17,353 nucleotides of DNA. It comes from JADKCL01 sp046050405 (GTDB lineage Bacteria; Bacteroidota; Bacteroidia; J057; JADKCL01). The position numbers and the translations under genes are program-made. This document shows positions 1 to 7,669 of this stretch, in pieces. The stretch covers positions 1 through 17,353 of the forward strand of contig JBJOPY010000167.1 of assembly GCA_046050405.1 (NCBI GenBank), given 5' to 3'. Position 1 is the first letter of the stretch. Every line of letters starts with the position of its first letter. The notes beneath the pieces are model-generated. The model made no database searches and was not told where the DNA came from. It saw only the letters and a program-made list of their open reading frames with translations.

Positions 1-1
1 G

Positions 2-106
2 CCTCAGGAGGAGGCATCGCTGGTGAAATGTGCGAATTCGAGGAGGAAGGGGACGCACGATCTAGTCTATAAGAATGGCCCTGTGATCCACAAGGAGATT
101 GCCTAG
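2..106 (+). CDS. Possible 3' end of an upstream gene (partial)
   Basis: Reading from base 2, the frame stays open for 34 codons to a TAG at 104-106. The predicted peptide ends LVYKNGPVIHKEIA. I do not recognise a family. The other two forward frames close earlier (TAA at 70-72; TGA near base 24). Codon use looks acceptable for a coding tail, but 34 codons is too short to be sure. If real, this gene ends about 100 bases before the injection-system operon and may belong to a different transcription unit. Confidence 0.28.
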   Translation, partial: PQEEASLVKCANSRRKGTHDLVYKNGPVIHKEIA

Positions 107-152
107 AGTCCGACCCTATATTTCATCGTAGCCTGGACGATTTTGCCTCATC

Positions 153-173
153 AAAAAAATTACAAATTTTTTT
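153..173. promoter_or_regulatory. A/T-only palindrome in the operon leader
   Basis: Seven A's (153-159) plus TT face AA plus seven T's (167-173), giving a perfect 9-bp stem around a 3-base loop (162-164). It sits in the strongly AT-rich 150-200 stretch, unlike the more GC-rich coding DNA around it, and about 40 bases before the first start codon. It could mark the promoter region of the operon, or act as a weak bidirectional terminator for the left-hand gene. I could not find a clean Bacteroidota promoter (TTTG and TAnnTTTG at proper spacing), so the role is a guess. Confidence 0.3.
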
Positions 174-209
174 GGAAAATATAAAAATTATTCCTAACTA
201 GCACCAGTT

Positions 210-791
210 ATGTTGAAGTTGGTACTAGATACATTGAAAGACGGGTTGGATTCCTACCTGACAACGCGGTTCCGATCAGGGCCGACTGTCGTCTATCCCG
301 ACTTGGCCAATGTCACGAGTTCCAGCAATCCTATCTTCGCACAAGGCCTGAACCTTGCGGTGGTGAAGCTTCAAGAGGATCGTACCTTCCGTCCCTCCGA
401 GGCTTGGAGGCAACGGCAAACGGACAACACTGTGGTAGCTGTAAAGCCCCCCGTGCAGTTCCAGATGACCGTCATCGCGGTGTCCAACAACAAGGACTAT
501 GGAACGGCACTCGACGTATTGTCTGCAACCATACAGTACTTTCAGCGCAACAACTTGTATGACTCGAACAACGCCCCGAAACTGATCGATTCCCCCGTCG
601 ATCACTTCACCGTGGAGTTCGATCACAGTGATCCTGGAAATCATCATGTTTTTCCGAATGGATCCTCAATGGCTTTCTTGCCTTCGGTGAAGTTGCTGTT
701 GCGGTTCCTGATCTTTCAGGAGGATCATTTCAATATGCCTTTGTCCGAGGTTTCGGAAGTTGTTTCAGATTTAGCGCAGCAGGATTCGTGA
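210..791 (+). CDS. DUF4255 / Pvc16-N family protein, Afp16-like tube terminator
   Basis: This 193-residue protein is most like the DUF4255 (Pvc16 N-terminal) family, whose Afp16/Pvc16 members cap the far end of the inner tube and sheath and fix particle length. Visible family marks are an N-terminal helix (about 3-20), a central PPVQFQMTVIAVSNN strand followed by a YGTALDVLSATIQYFQ helix (about 80-115), and a late FLPSVKLLLRFLIF strand that matches the usual 'PSV.Y..R' segment. The ATG at 210 follows an A-rich leader with no clear Shine-Dalgarno. The gene is first in the operon, whereas afp16 lies at the end of the Afp and PVC clusters. It lacks any long C-terminal extension, so it is a compact version. 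The stop overlaps the next start by one base (TGATG), suggesting translational coupling. Confidence 0.82.
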   Translation: MLKLVLDTLKDGLDSYLTTRFRSGPTVVYPDLANVTSSSNPIFAQGLNLAVVKLQEDRTFRPSEAWRQRQTDNTVVAVKPPVQFQMTVIAVSNNKDYGTALDVLSATIQYFQRNNLYDSNNAPKLIDSPVDHFTVEFDHSDPGNHHVFPNGSSMAFLPSVKLLLRFLIFQEDHFNMPLSEVSEVVSDLAQQDS

Positions 792-1633
792 TGGGTACGA
801 CAAGTCTATATGGCCCGCTACTTTCGTTTCGAATCAGCCATTCGTACTACTTGGATGGCATTTGCAAGGATTTTGAAATCGTACCCACTGTTCAAACTCA
901 ACAGATTCTAAGAACCTATGAAATCGCCTTCAGGCCTGCCTTGGGTGGCTTCGAGCTACTTAGGAAGCTGAATCAGAGCCATCAGCAAAGCATTCCGTTC
1001 CCGAATCCTGCACCAAGTCTCATTTTCCTTCTGAAACTGCTCAACCCACGATTTCTGCAAGTTACGGACACCTCAGAATTTCAGGATTTGCTTCGGGTTT
1101 GCATGAATCGGCAGGGACTTGCATTGAACCTGGGGAATGCAGGATTCGACGAGGTTGAGGGTGGCATCCCTATTGGGATCGTTCCGCCGGTACCTCCCCA
1201 AGTGTCGGGCGATTTGGGAAGTGTGCGAGTTCCACAAGTGGATGGAGTTTTTGCGGTATTGACACTCGATGTGCCGCCGAGCACTTTATCCACGCTTTCT
1301 TCAAGGTTCGTTTGGACATTGAGACACATGGACAGGGAGGTCACCTATTATGTGATCACCCCAAAAACCAGCCAACCGACGCTGATGACCTCTCCAGCGA
1401 GGTCGAGTACCTGTGTTGCGCTTGCATCCATCCCTGAGGATGGGCTTGCGAAGCGCATCACAGAAACCAGGAGGGAAGGGAAGCGGCTGGATGGATTCAG
1501 ATACCGGATAGACGGTGTTGCCATCCAGCAAACAACCCAATTGCCCTCTTTGGAAATGGGCGGACTGCAACCAATCGCACTCCCGCTACCCCGGCCTGAA
1601 AACAACTTCACAGAAATCATAGACCTCTGGTAG
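791..1633 (+). CDS. Conserved-looking hypothetical protein next to the tube terminator
   Basis: I do not recognise this 280-residue protein. I chose the ATG at 791, which overlaps the preceding stop (TGATG); a GTG at 788 would add one residue. It shows no signal peptide, membrane segment or coiled coil. The N-terminal part (1-110) looks alpha/beta, with SFRISHSYYLDG near the start. The middle (about 120-150) is rich in Gly and Pro (IPIGIVPPVPPQV) and looks like a linker. The C-terminal part carries beta-like segments and ends in an acidic-aromatic tail, IIDLW. It sits between the terminator and the first sheath gene and is coupled to the former, so a structural role at the capped end is plausible. 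AlgoCIS is reported to contain a cap adaptor and a lumen plug, and this could be a counterpart, but that rests on position only. Confidence 0.8.
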   Translation: MGTTSLYGPLLSFRISHSYYLDGICKDFEIVPTVQTQQILRTYEIAFRPALGGFELLRKLNQSHQQSIPFPNPAPSLIFLLKLLNPRFLQVTDTSEFQDLLRVCMNRQGLALNLGNAGFDEVEGGIPIGIVPPVPPQVSGDLGSVRVPQVDGVFAVLTLDVPPSTLSTLSSRFVWTLRHMDREVTYYVITPKTSQPTLMTSPARSSTCVALASIPEDGLAKRITETRREGKRLDGFRYRIDGVAIQQTTQLPSLEMGGLQPIALPLPRPENNFTEIIDLW

Positions 1634-1650
1634 ATAATTAGGATAATCAT

Positions 1651-3360
1651 ATGGCAGTGAGCAATTACATCATCCCAGGCGTGTACATCGAAGAGAACGA
1701 TGCTTTCGCACGCAGTGTGCCACAAGTTTCCACTGCAGTGCCAGCCTTCCTGGGCTACACCGCAAAAAATGGAGGACAAGTCAAGCGCATCAGCTCCATC
1801 CTGGAATTCAGGGAGTTCTTCGGGTTAGCACAGGCAGTCACGGTGACTGGAAATCTGTCCATCAGCAACTCTGGTGGGAACCTGACAGTCGAACCGGGCT
1901 ATTCATCAGCCCTCCCCAGCTACGTGTTGGAGCATCTGTTAGAGATATACTTCGCGAACGGTGGTGGGCCGTGCTGGGTGATCTCTGTGAATCCTTCGAA
2001 GGCGGCTTCGGCGTTTCCCTCAAGCCCGTCTAAGGATGATTATCTGGCAGGTTTGAAGGTACTTGAAACTCTTGACGAGCCGACCTTGATCGTACTTACA
2101 GATGCACTGAAGACCCTGCCTCTTGCGGATTACTGGAGCCTGTGTACACAGGGGTTGGCGCAATGCGCGGCGAAGGGAGATCGGTTTTTGATCATGGATG
2201 TCCCGTATTCCCCTTCCTCCACATTTGGGGACTTCAAAAACTCGATCGAACTCTCACGCACCAATTTGGGAACCCTCAATCTCTCTTACGGTGCTGCCTA
2301 CTATCCCTATTTGGAGGCCAGCCTGCAACCAAGGGTGAATCTGGATTCCGCCAAAATATCTGGAGGGGATTTGACCTACCGTGAGGCGGTGTGGGCTTCT
2401 TCACCCACCAGCCCTGACAAGCTGATCGCTGCTTTTTCGTCGTTTTCTGGAGCTGCCGTTCCGGGTCTTGAATTTGTTCTGAATGGTAGCCAGACTGCCC
2501 CGATCGACATCGCGTCGGACAAGGCTGGGAACAAGTTGACCATTTCCGTCAAGGGCGACACCGCTATTGGGGACATCGCAAGTGCATTCAATAACTATGG
2601 CGGCGATAAAATGGGATTGACGCTGGATCTTCAGGGGGCTTCGGACAGCAAGTTGACCTTGTCCGCGCAAACTCCAGGGTTCACGTTCGCCTTCTCACCT
2701 TCCAGTAATCTCACCAACTTCAAGCTTACGCGACCCGCTATTTACAAGGTCATCCTCCAAAAGATCACTCCCGCTACGCAGGTCATCCCTCCCGCTCCCG
2801 CCATTGCCGGTGTCTATTGTCAGGTGGATCGCAGCAAAGGTGTCTGGAACGCACCCGCGAATGTGAGCCTGGGAGACATCCTCCGACCCTCCGTCCTCTT
2901 GAGCAAAAACGAGCAGGCTTTGCTCGCCGAAGCCGGATCCTCCGGAAAATCCATCAATACCATCCTTCAATTCGAGGGAAAGGGCACGCTCGTATGGGGG
3001 GCACGCACCTTGGCTGCAAATGACCTGAACTGGCGCTACATCCAAGTGCGGCGGCTGTTCATCATGGCCGAAGAATCGATCCAGAAGGCCTGTCAGTATG
3101 CTGTCTTCGAGACGAACGATGCTACGACCTGGACCAAGGTGAAGGTGATGATTGACAATTTCCTCTATAGCCTCTGGAGCAAAGGGGGGCTGGCGGGATC
3201 TAAACCCGAGGAGGCCTACCGAGTGACTGTCGGGCTGGGTCAGAGCATGACCCAGCAGGACATCTTGGAGGGAAAGCTGATCGTGAACGTCGCAATGGCA
3301 CCTGTTCGGCCGGCAGAATTCATCATCCTCCGCTTTGAGCAGATGATGCAGACCACTTGA
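1651..3360 (+). CDS. Contractile sheath protein 1 with an inserted domain (Afp2/3-like)
   Basis: This 569-residue phage tail sheath protein polymerises around the tube and shortens on firing. Sheath marks seen: an N-terminal PGVYIEE strand (9-15), STAVPAFLGYT (about 28-38), YFANGGGPCWVISV (about 99-112), DRFLIMDVP (177-185), YGAAYYPYL (213-221), GVYCQVDRSKGVWNAPAN (about 386-403), then RVTVGLGQSMTQQDILEGK and APVRPAEFI near the C-terminus. The stretch from the AAYYP motif to the GVY..VDR motif is about 170 residues here against roughly 70-75 in the two following sheath paralogues. The extra material (about 270-350) contains a segment resembling the flagellin/hook IN motif (TAIGDIASAFNN). The ATG at 1651 starts 17 bases after the previous stop in an AT-rich gap. 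It is the longest of the three sheaths. Confidence 0.95.
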   Translation: MAVSNYIIPGVYIEENDAFARSVPQVSTAVPAFLGYTAKNGGQVKRISSILEFREFFGLAQAVTVTGNLSISNSGGNLTVEPGYSSALPSYVLEHLLEIYFANGGGPCWVISVNPSKAASAFPSSPSKDDYLAGLKVLETLDEPTLIVLTDALKTLPLADYWSLCTQGLAQCAAKGDRFLIMDVPYSPSSTFGDFKNSIELSRTNLGTLNLSYGAAYYPYLEASLQPRVNLDSAKISGGDLTYREAVWASSPTSPDKLIAAFSSFSGAAVPGLEFVLNGSQTAPIDIASDKAGNKLTISVKGDTAIGDIASAFNNYGGDKMGLTLDLQGASDSKLTLSAQTPGFTFAFSPSSNLTNFKLTRPAIYKVILQKITPATQVIPPAPAIAGVYCQVDRSKGVWNAPANVSLGDILRPSVLLSKNEQALLAEAGSSGKSINTILQFEGKGTLVWGARTLAANDLNWRYIQVRRLFIMAEESIQKACQYAVFETNDATTWTKVKVMIDNFLYSLWSKGGLAGSKPEEAYRVTVGLGQSMTQQDILEGKLIVNVAMAPVRPAEFIILRFEQMMQTT

Positions 3361-3393
3361 TAATTTTCCCATGATTCAATCGTTTCAATTTCA

Positions 3394-3403
3394 AAGGAAG
3401 AAG
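3394..3403 (+). promoter_or_regulatory. Ribosome binding site for sheath 2
   Basis: AAGGAAGAAG lies just before the ATG at 3406, with AAGGAAG ending 5 bases upstream. It is one of the few recognisable Shine-Dalgarno-like sites in the cluster. The 45-base gap it sits in is the longest spacing among the sheath and tube genes. Confidence 0.5.
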
Positions 3404-3405
3404 AT

Positions 3406-4839
3406 ATGCCCATTCCATCACCGCTGAAAACTCCCGGCGTATATGTCGGTGAAACCAATGCGTTCCCGATGTCCATTGCCACATCGGCCACGGCAGTGCC
3501 TGTATTCATAGGTACTACCGAACAACAACCCTCCACTGGTTCCGCTCCAGTTTTGATCGCTTCCCTGCTGGAGTATGAGAAAATATTCGGCAGAGGGTTC
3601 CTGAGTACGTGCTTTGTAGATGCGAGCGGGGAAGACTCTTCTTCTTGGGTCGTGAAGCCCTCCTCCACCACTACCGGGGCGATAGATTTTGGTGCGCCCC
3701 CGCCTTTCTCGCTGTACTATGCGTTGAAATGGTATTTTATGGAAGGTGGAGGTCCTTGCTACGTTGTTTCTATCAGGGGACAGTGGGGGAAGGCTACGCT
3801 GGCTGATTTTGTCGATCTGAATTCCTCCACCTCCGTATTGTCACAACTGAATCGCCTGACGGGTCCCACATTGGTCGTTCCGACTGATGCGATCTCCACG
3901 GCAAAGTATGTCACCAAAAGCAAGCAATGGGATTACCAAGATGTGAAAGCCATCTACGCCCAGATCCTGTCCCATTGTCAGGAACAGCGCGACCGCTTTG
4001 CGATCTTGGATGTTCCCGATGAAGATGCCGCTTCCGTGCGGGCCTTTGCTGATAGCCTCAGCCTATCCACTGGCTCCGAAAGTTATGGTGCCGCTTATTA
4101 TCCTCTGATTTACACCTCCATCCCTTACGATTTTCAGGATGCAACGGTGACCGTCCAATGGAATTCCGGAGGTTCCCCAACCATTACGCCTCTGAACGAT
4201 CCGGTCCAGGGTGCGACGACGAAAGGTTCCGAGGTCAAGCGCTGGCTCCAAAACCTGCGGGTGGTATTACCCCCAAGCGGCGGCATGGCGGGTGTGTATG
4301 CACGTGTGGATCGCCAGCAAGGGGTCTGGAAGGCTCCCGCCAATGTAGCCTTCACCGGGGCGATAGAACCCATGCGCAAGATTCTCGACACCGATCAGGC
4401 GGATCTCAATGCTCCAGACAGCGGCAGAGCCGTGAATGTGGTTCGCCAGTTCACAGGTCGTGGAACGCTGGTATGGGGCGGGCGAACCTTGGCTGGACTG
4501 AGCAACGACTGGCGATACATCAATGTTCGTCGGTTGATGATCATGATCCAAGATTCGATCCAAAGCAGTTTGGAGTCTATGGTCTTCGAACCGAACGTCG
4601 CAAGCACCTGGACAATGGCTACGGCATCGATCGACGCGTTCTTGAACGGCCTCTGGCAACAGGGGGCGCTCGCAGGGACCAAGGCTTCAGACGCTTACAA
4701 GGTGTCGGTTGGGCTGGGACTTACCATGACCGCCCAGGATGTCCTTGACGGGAAAATGATCGTACAGATCATGGTCGCCCCGGCGCGTCCTGCGGAGTTC
4801 ATCTTGCTACAGTTCACCCAAATGCTGCAGACGAGCTGA
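3406..4839 (+). CDS. Contractile sheath protein 2 (Afp3-like)
   Basis: A 477-residue sheath paralogue, close to the usual length for the family. It has the same ordered marks as its neighbour: TPGVYVGETNAF, SATAVPVFIGTT, a long Ser/Thr-rich stretch, YFMEGGGPCYVVSI, DRFAILDVPDED, SYGAAYYPL, GVYARVDRQQGVWKAPANV, GTLVWGGRTLAG, RYINVRRLMIMIQDSI, and the C-terminal VGLGLTMTAQDVLDGK and APARPAEFILLQF block. In contractile tails the N- and C-terminal arms link neighbouring subunits into a mesh, and both ends are intact here. It lacks the extra domain of sheath 1. Whether it or sheath 1 forms the bulk of the sheath cannot be read from sequence; the absence of the insertion makes this one the more generic subunit. 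Confidence 0.95.
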   Translation: MPIPSPLKTPGVYVGETNAFPMSIATSATAVPVFIGTTEQQPSTGSAPVLIASLLEYEKIFGRGFLSTCFVDASGEDSSSWVVKPSSTTTGAIDFGAPPPFSLYYALKWYFMEGGGPCYVVSIRGQWGKATLADFVDLNSSTSVLSQLNRLTGPTLVVPTDAISTAKYVTKSKQWDYQDVKAIYAQILSHCQEQRDRFAILDVPDEDAASVRAFADSLSLSTGSESYGAAYYPLIYTSIPYDFQDATVTVQWNSGGSPTITPLNDPVQGATTKGSEVKRWLQNLRVVLPPSGGMAGVYARVDRQQGVWKAPANVAFTGAIEPMRKILDTDQADLNAPDSGRAVNVVRQFTGRGTLVWGGRTLAGLSNDWRYINVRRLMIMIQDSIQSSLESMVFEPNVASTWTMATASIDAFLNGLWQQGALAGTKASDAYKVSVGLGLTMTAQDVLDGKMIVQIMVAPARPAEFILLQFTQMLQTS

Positions 4840-4852
4840 TACGATCCAGCCG

Positions 4853-6172
4853 ATGTACACCCCCGGATTCTATACGCAGTGGCAAACGCAGGAGGAGGCG
4901 GTTTTTCCCGAAATCGCTACTACGGTGCCTGCATTCTTCGGCCTTGTGGAAGACTGGGCGGATTCGGAACCCGTGAAAATCGGGGGATTCCCGGAGTTTG
5001 AGGCAACCTTTGGGAGGATCCCACCAGGGACAATTTCAGTGGAATTGGACGAGAAAGGGGAGCCAATACTGGAGAATGGGGCGATTGTTCCGAAACGGCT
5101 CCTGCACCTGCATCTGGAATACTATTTCATGAACAAGGGCGGCTCCTGCTACATCGTTCCTGTTTCAGAATTGACATTGGAAGCCTTTCTGTCCTCATTG
5201 GAGAGATTGGTACGGTATCCCCACATCACCCTGTTACTGCCGACAGAGGCGATATTGCTAGGGTATCGGGACTATCACGCCTTCTGCCAGCAATGCCTCG
5301 ACCACTGTGAAACACAGAAGAATCGCTTCTGCATTTTTGATTCGGGAAAATCCATGGCGGATGTGCAGGCTTTTCAGAAGGCAATGCTGGGTCGTGCGAC
5401 CCGCCGAGGCGCAGCCTATTTTCCGAATGTGATCGTCAGGAACGACCACTTTGTGGGGAAAGCACTGGAGGAGGCCACGGTGACCATCCCTGCTTCGGAC
5501 GGCTACCAGAAATCGACATTCAACGATCTGGGGCTCGAAGAAGCCGAAAAGTTGAGGGCCAAACTCAGGGAATGTCTCCTCGTCCACTACCCCTCGGCCA
5601 TCGTCGCGGCCGCCTACTCAGCCACAGACCGCAATCGTGGCGTATGGAAAGCTCCCGCCAATATCTGGATGGACGGAGTGTCAGGGGTGACGCCTCGGCT
5701 GACACATTCCCAGATGGAACAGCTTTTCCAGCCCTTGGAAGGCTGTACAGTGAACATGCTGAAAGCGCAGCCGGGATATGGAACTTTTATCTGGGGGGCA
5801 CGCACCTTGCAGGGTGGCGATGGAGATTCGGCATTCGTGAATGTCCGCAGGTTGATGGATTATGTGGAGCAGAAGCTCATGGAGGTGACCACTTTTGCAG
5901 TGTTCGAACCCAATGTGGAAATGACTTGGGTGACAGTGAAGGGGATGTGTGACGCACTGATGAATGAACTCTGGGAAGCAGGTGCCTTGGTGGGGAAGAC
6001 CCGCGAAGAGGCTTGGCGTTCAGAAGTGGGATTGGGAACGACGATGACCCAGGAGGACATCCTGAACGGTCGGCTGATCCTGGAGGTGAAGGTGGCGCCA
6101 GTGCGACCCGCAGAGTTCATACTATTGAAGATCGTTCATCAAGTGACCGCGATGGCGGTCGGTTCAACCTAA
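4853..6172 (+). CDS. Contractile sheath protein 3 (Afp4-like)
   Basis: The shortest sheath paralogue, 439 residues. It keeps the core marks: TPGFYTQWQ at the start, TTVPAFFGLVEDW, YYFMNKGGSCYIVPV, NRFCIFDSGKS, RGAAYFPNVIV, AYSATDRNRGVWKAPANIW, GTFIWGARTLQGG, FVNVRRLMDYVEQKL, and VGLGTTMTQEDILNGR with APVRPAEFILLKI. It is the most divergent of the three in the early region and has a distinctive charged stretch before the VDR-like motif (GLEEAEKLRAKLRE, about 225-240). In Afp and PVC the third sheath protein (Afp4/Pvc4) is a minor component placed near the baseplate; by position and divergence this one may play that part, which is inference. The ATG at 4853 follows a 13-base gap without a clear ribosome site. 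Confidence 0.94.
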   Translation: MYTPGFYTQWQTQEEAVFPEIATTVPAFFGLVEDWADSEPVKIGGFPEFEATFGRIPPGTISVELDEKGEPILENGAIVPKRLLHLHLEYYFMNKGGSCYIVPVSELTLEAFLSSLERLVRYPHITLLLPTEAILLGYRDYHAFCQQCLDHCETQKNRFCIFDSGKSMADVQAFQKAMLGRATRRGAAYFPNVIVRNDHFVGKALEEATVTIPASDGYQKSTFNDLGLEEAEKLRAKLRECLLVHYPSAIVAAAYSATDRNRGVWKAPANIWMDGVSGVTPRLTHSQMEQLFQPLEGCTVNMLKAQPGYGTFIWGARTLQGGDGDSAFVNVRRLMDYVEQKLMEVTTFAVFEPNVEMTWVTVKGMCDALMNELWEAGALVGKTREEAWRSEVGLGTTMTQEDILNGRLILEVKVAPVRPAEFILLKIVHQVTAMAVGST

Positions 6173-6200
6173 ATAATAATAACATTAATTCAAGAAGAAT

Positions 6201-6671
6201 ATGCCTTACGCACAAGAAAAAACAGCAGCGGAAATCAAGGCCGCCTATCCGATTCCAGTTTACAACTATCAGGTGAAGATCGGCACGGAGGCCTACTCCT
6301 TCCGTAAAGTCACCGGTCTTGAGATTTCTTATGAAACCACGACCTACAAAGAGAGTGCCAAATCTGGCCCAGGGCCCGTCTGGTACCAAATGCCTGCACA
6401 GCCAACTGCACTCAAGGTAAGCTTGGAAAGAGGGATGGTTCAAAGCAGCGCGAAGCAGCTGTATGACTGGATCAACGGAATGGCATTGAATGCGGTGGAA
6501 AAGAAGGACATCACGGTCAGTCTTCTCGACGAGGCGGGAAACCCGCGCGTTACATGGCTGGTGCGCAATGCCTTTCCAGTAAAACTGAAGGCTCCAGACT
6601 TTGATGCGAACTCCAACGATGTCGCCATCGAGTCGATGGAGCTGGTTGCGGACTCCGTGTCGATCCTGTAA
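6201..6671 (+). CDS. Inner tube protein 1 (gp19 family, Afp1-like)
   Basis: This 156-residue protein belongs to the T4-gp19-like tail tube family (Hcp-fold), which stacks as hexameric rings through which cargo travels. Marks: AAYPIPVYNYQVKIG at the start, FRKVTGLEISYET (about 34-46), LERGMVQSSAKQLYDWI (about 75-91), then the two-strand block ITVSLLDEAG / WLVRNAFPVKLKAPDFDA and a final IESMELVADSV strand. Length and order are normal. It is the most canonical of the three tube genes and is the best candidate for the main tube subunit. It begins 28 bases after the last sheath gene, with an A-rich leader containing AAGAAG. Confidence 0.93.
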   Translation: MPYAQEKTAAEIKAAYPIPVYNYQVKIGTEAYSFRKVTGLEISYETTTYKESAKSGPGPVWYQMPAQPTALKVSLERGMVQSSAKQLYDWINGMALNAVEKKDITVSLLDEAGNPRVTWLVRNAFPVKLKAPDFDANSNDVAIESMELVADSVSIL

Positions 6672-6686
6672 TTTTCCCAAGACGCG

Positions 6687-7175
6687 ATGCCGGATTCAGC
6701 CGAAGATATCAAGACAAAATATCCATTGGTGAGCTGGGCTTTCCGGGTCACAGTCATGTCCGGAGCTGGCCATGCATCCGCAGTCTGGGGTTTCAGGGAA
6801 GTGTCTGGCCTTGAGATTGCCTACGACAATCAAGTATATCGTGACGGGTTGAGCTACGTGGCGGGCGCAACTGTTTTACGAGGGATTGCACAGCCAGTGA
6901 ACATCACCCTTAAGCGGGGAATCATTGCCGACCGCACCGAACTCATGGATTGGATGCAGGAGCAGGGGGGAGTGCGAAGTGCGGAGAAACGTAAGCGGGA
7001 TCTGCTCATTTCACAGCTTTCCACCTCAGGGGATCCTGTACTGAACTGGAAGGTCATCGGTGCGGAGCCCGTGAAGCTGACCGGGCCTGATTTCAAGGCA
7101 GATGACACCAACGGCGTCAGCATTGAAGCTCTGGCCTTGGTGGCGGAAAGACTCAAGCTCGTGAAGAACCAATAG
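6687..7175 (+). CDS. Inner tube protein 2 (gp19 family)
   Basis: A second gp19-like tube paralogue of 162 residues. It shares with tube protein 1 the opening YPLVSWAFRVTV, the FREVSGLEIAYDNQVYRDG segment, LKRGIIADRTELMDWMQE, LNWKVIGAEPVKLTGPDFKA and the end IEALALVAERLKLV. It therefore looks like a relatively close duplicate of its left neighbour. It differs by a short insertion after the first strand (SGAGHASAVW) and by a very basic RSAEKRKRD loop. In known systems the tube has a main subunit and one or two specialised subunits near the baseplate; this one may form a transition ring. The spacing to each neighbour is about 12-15 bases and there is no good ribosome site. Confidence 0.92.
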   Translation: MPDSAEDIKTKYPLVSWAFRVTVMSGAGHASAVWGFREVSGLEIAYDNQVYRDGLSYVAGATVLRGIAQPVNITLKRGIIADRTELMDWMQEQGGVRSAEKRKRDLLISQLSTSGDPVLNWKVIGAEPVKLTGPDFKADDTNGVSIEALALVAERLKLVKNQ

Positions 7176-7187
7176 CACGGAAGAAAG

Positions 7188-7667
7188 ATGGGAAACAGTC
7201 ATGATTCGATCTTTCGGCAGCCGCCCCTACAGGGGTTCAGATTTCTGGCCAAGTTCTTGCAGTTTGGGATTTTTCCCACTCCCTTCGACATGTGGTTCAG
7301 CAAAGTGTCGGGTATCGGAGTCTCCGTGGACACAAGGGAGATCGGAAGCGGAGGGCGAAACGACTACACGCACAAGATACCCAACCATGTGAATTATGAG
7401 AACCTGGTTCTGGAGCGGGGCCTGACTTCTGGGATTCCGAGTGACCTGGATATCAACCTCCTGGCAATGTCGCAGTTCAAGTTTGCGCCGGGGACTGTGA
7501 TCGTGGTGGTCTTGAATGAAGCGAGCCAGCCAAAAAGAATCTGGACATTTCTGAAAGCCTATCCCACCAAATGGAAGATCGGGGACTTGGACGCCAACCA
7601 GTCCGGCGTGTTGATTGAGACGATCGAATTGACCTATACACAGTTTCTGCCCCTAAAACTCCCCTGA
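7188..7667 (+). CDS. Inner tube protein 3, baseplate-proximal type (gp19 family, Afp5-like)
   Basis: The third tube paralogue (159 residues) is the most divergent. It opens with PLQGFRFLAKF and an extra hydrophobic stretch FGIFPTPFDMWF, then FSKVSGIGVSVDTREI, NYENLVLERGLTSG, VVLNEASQPKRIWTFLKAYPTKWKIGDLDA and IETIELTYTQF. In Afp and PVC the Afp5/Pvc5 tube protein forms the first ring on the spike, and its gene lies last among the sheath and tube genes, just before afp6 and afp7. The same position here, directly before the DUF5908 and LysM genes, supports that role. GGAAGAAAG precedes the ATG at 7188. Confidence 0.9.
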   Translation: MGNSHDSIFRQPPLQGFRFLAKFLQFGIFPTPFDMWFSKVSGIGVSVDTREIGSGGRNDYTHKIPNHVNYENLVLERGLTSGIPSDLDINLLAMSQFKFAPGTVIVVVLNEASQPKRIWTFLKAYPTKWKIGDLDANQSGVLIETIELTYTQFLPLKLP

Positions 7668-7669
7668 AC

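Noticed and set aside
117..124. TATATTTC resembling the Bacteroidota -7 element TAnnTTTG
   Set aside because: The last base is wrong and the only upstream TTG (99-101) is at poor spacing, so I do not call a promoter.
2695..3372. A 225-codon open frame on the minus strand across the end of sheath 1
   Set aside because: It is the antisense shadow of a convincing sheath gene and has no recognisable protein family.
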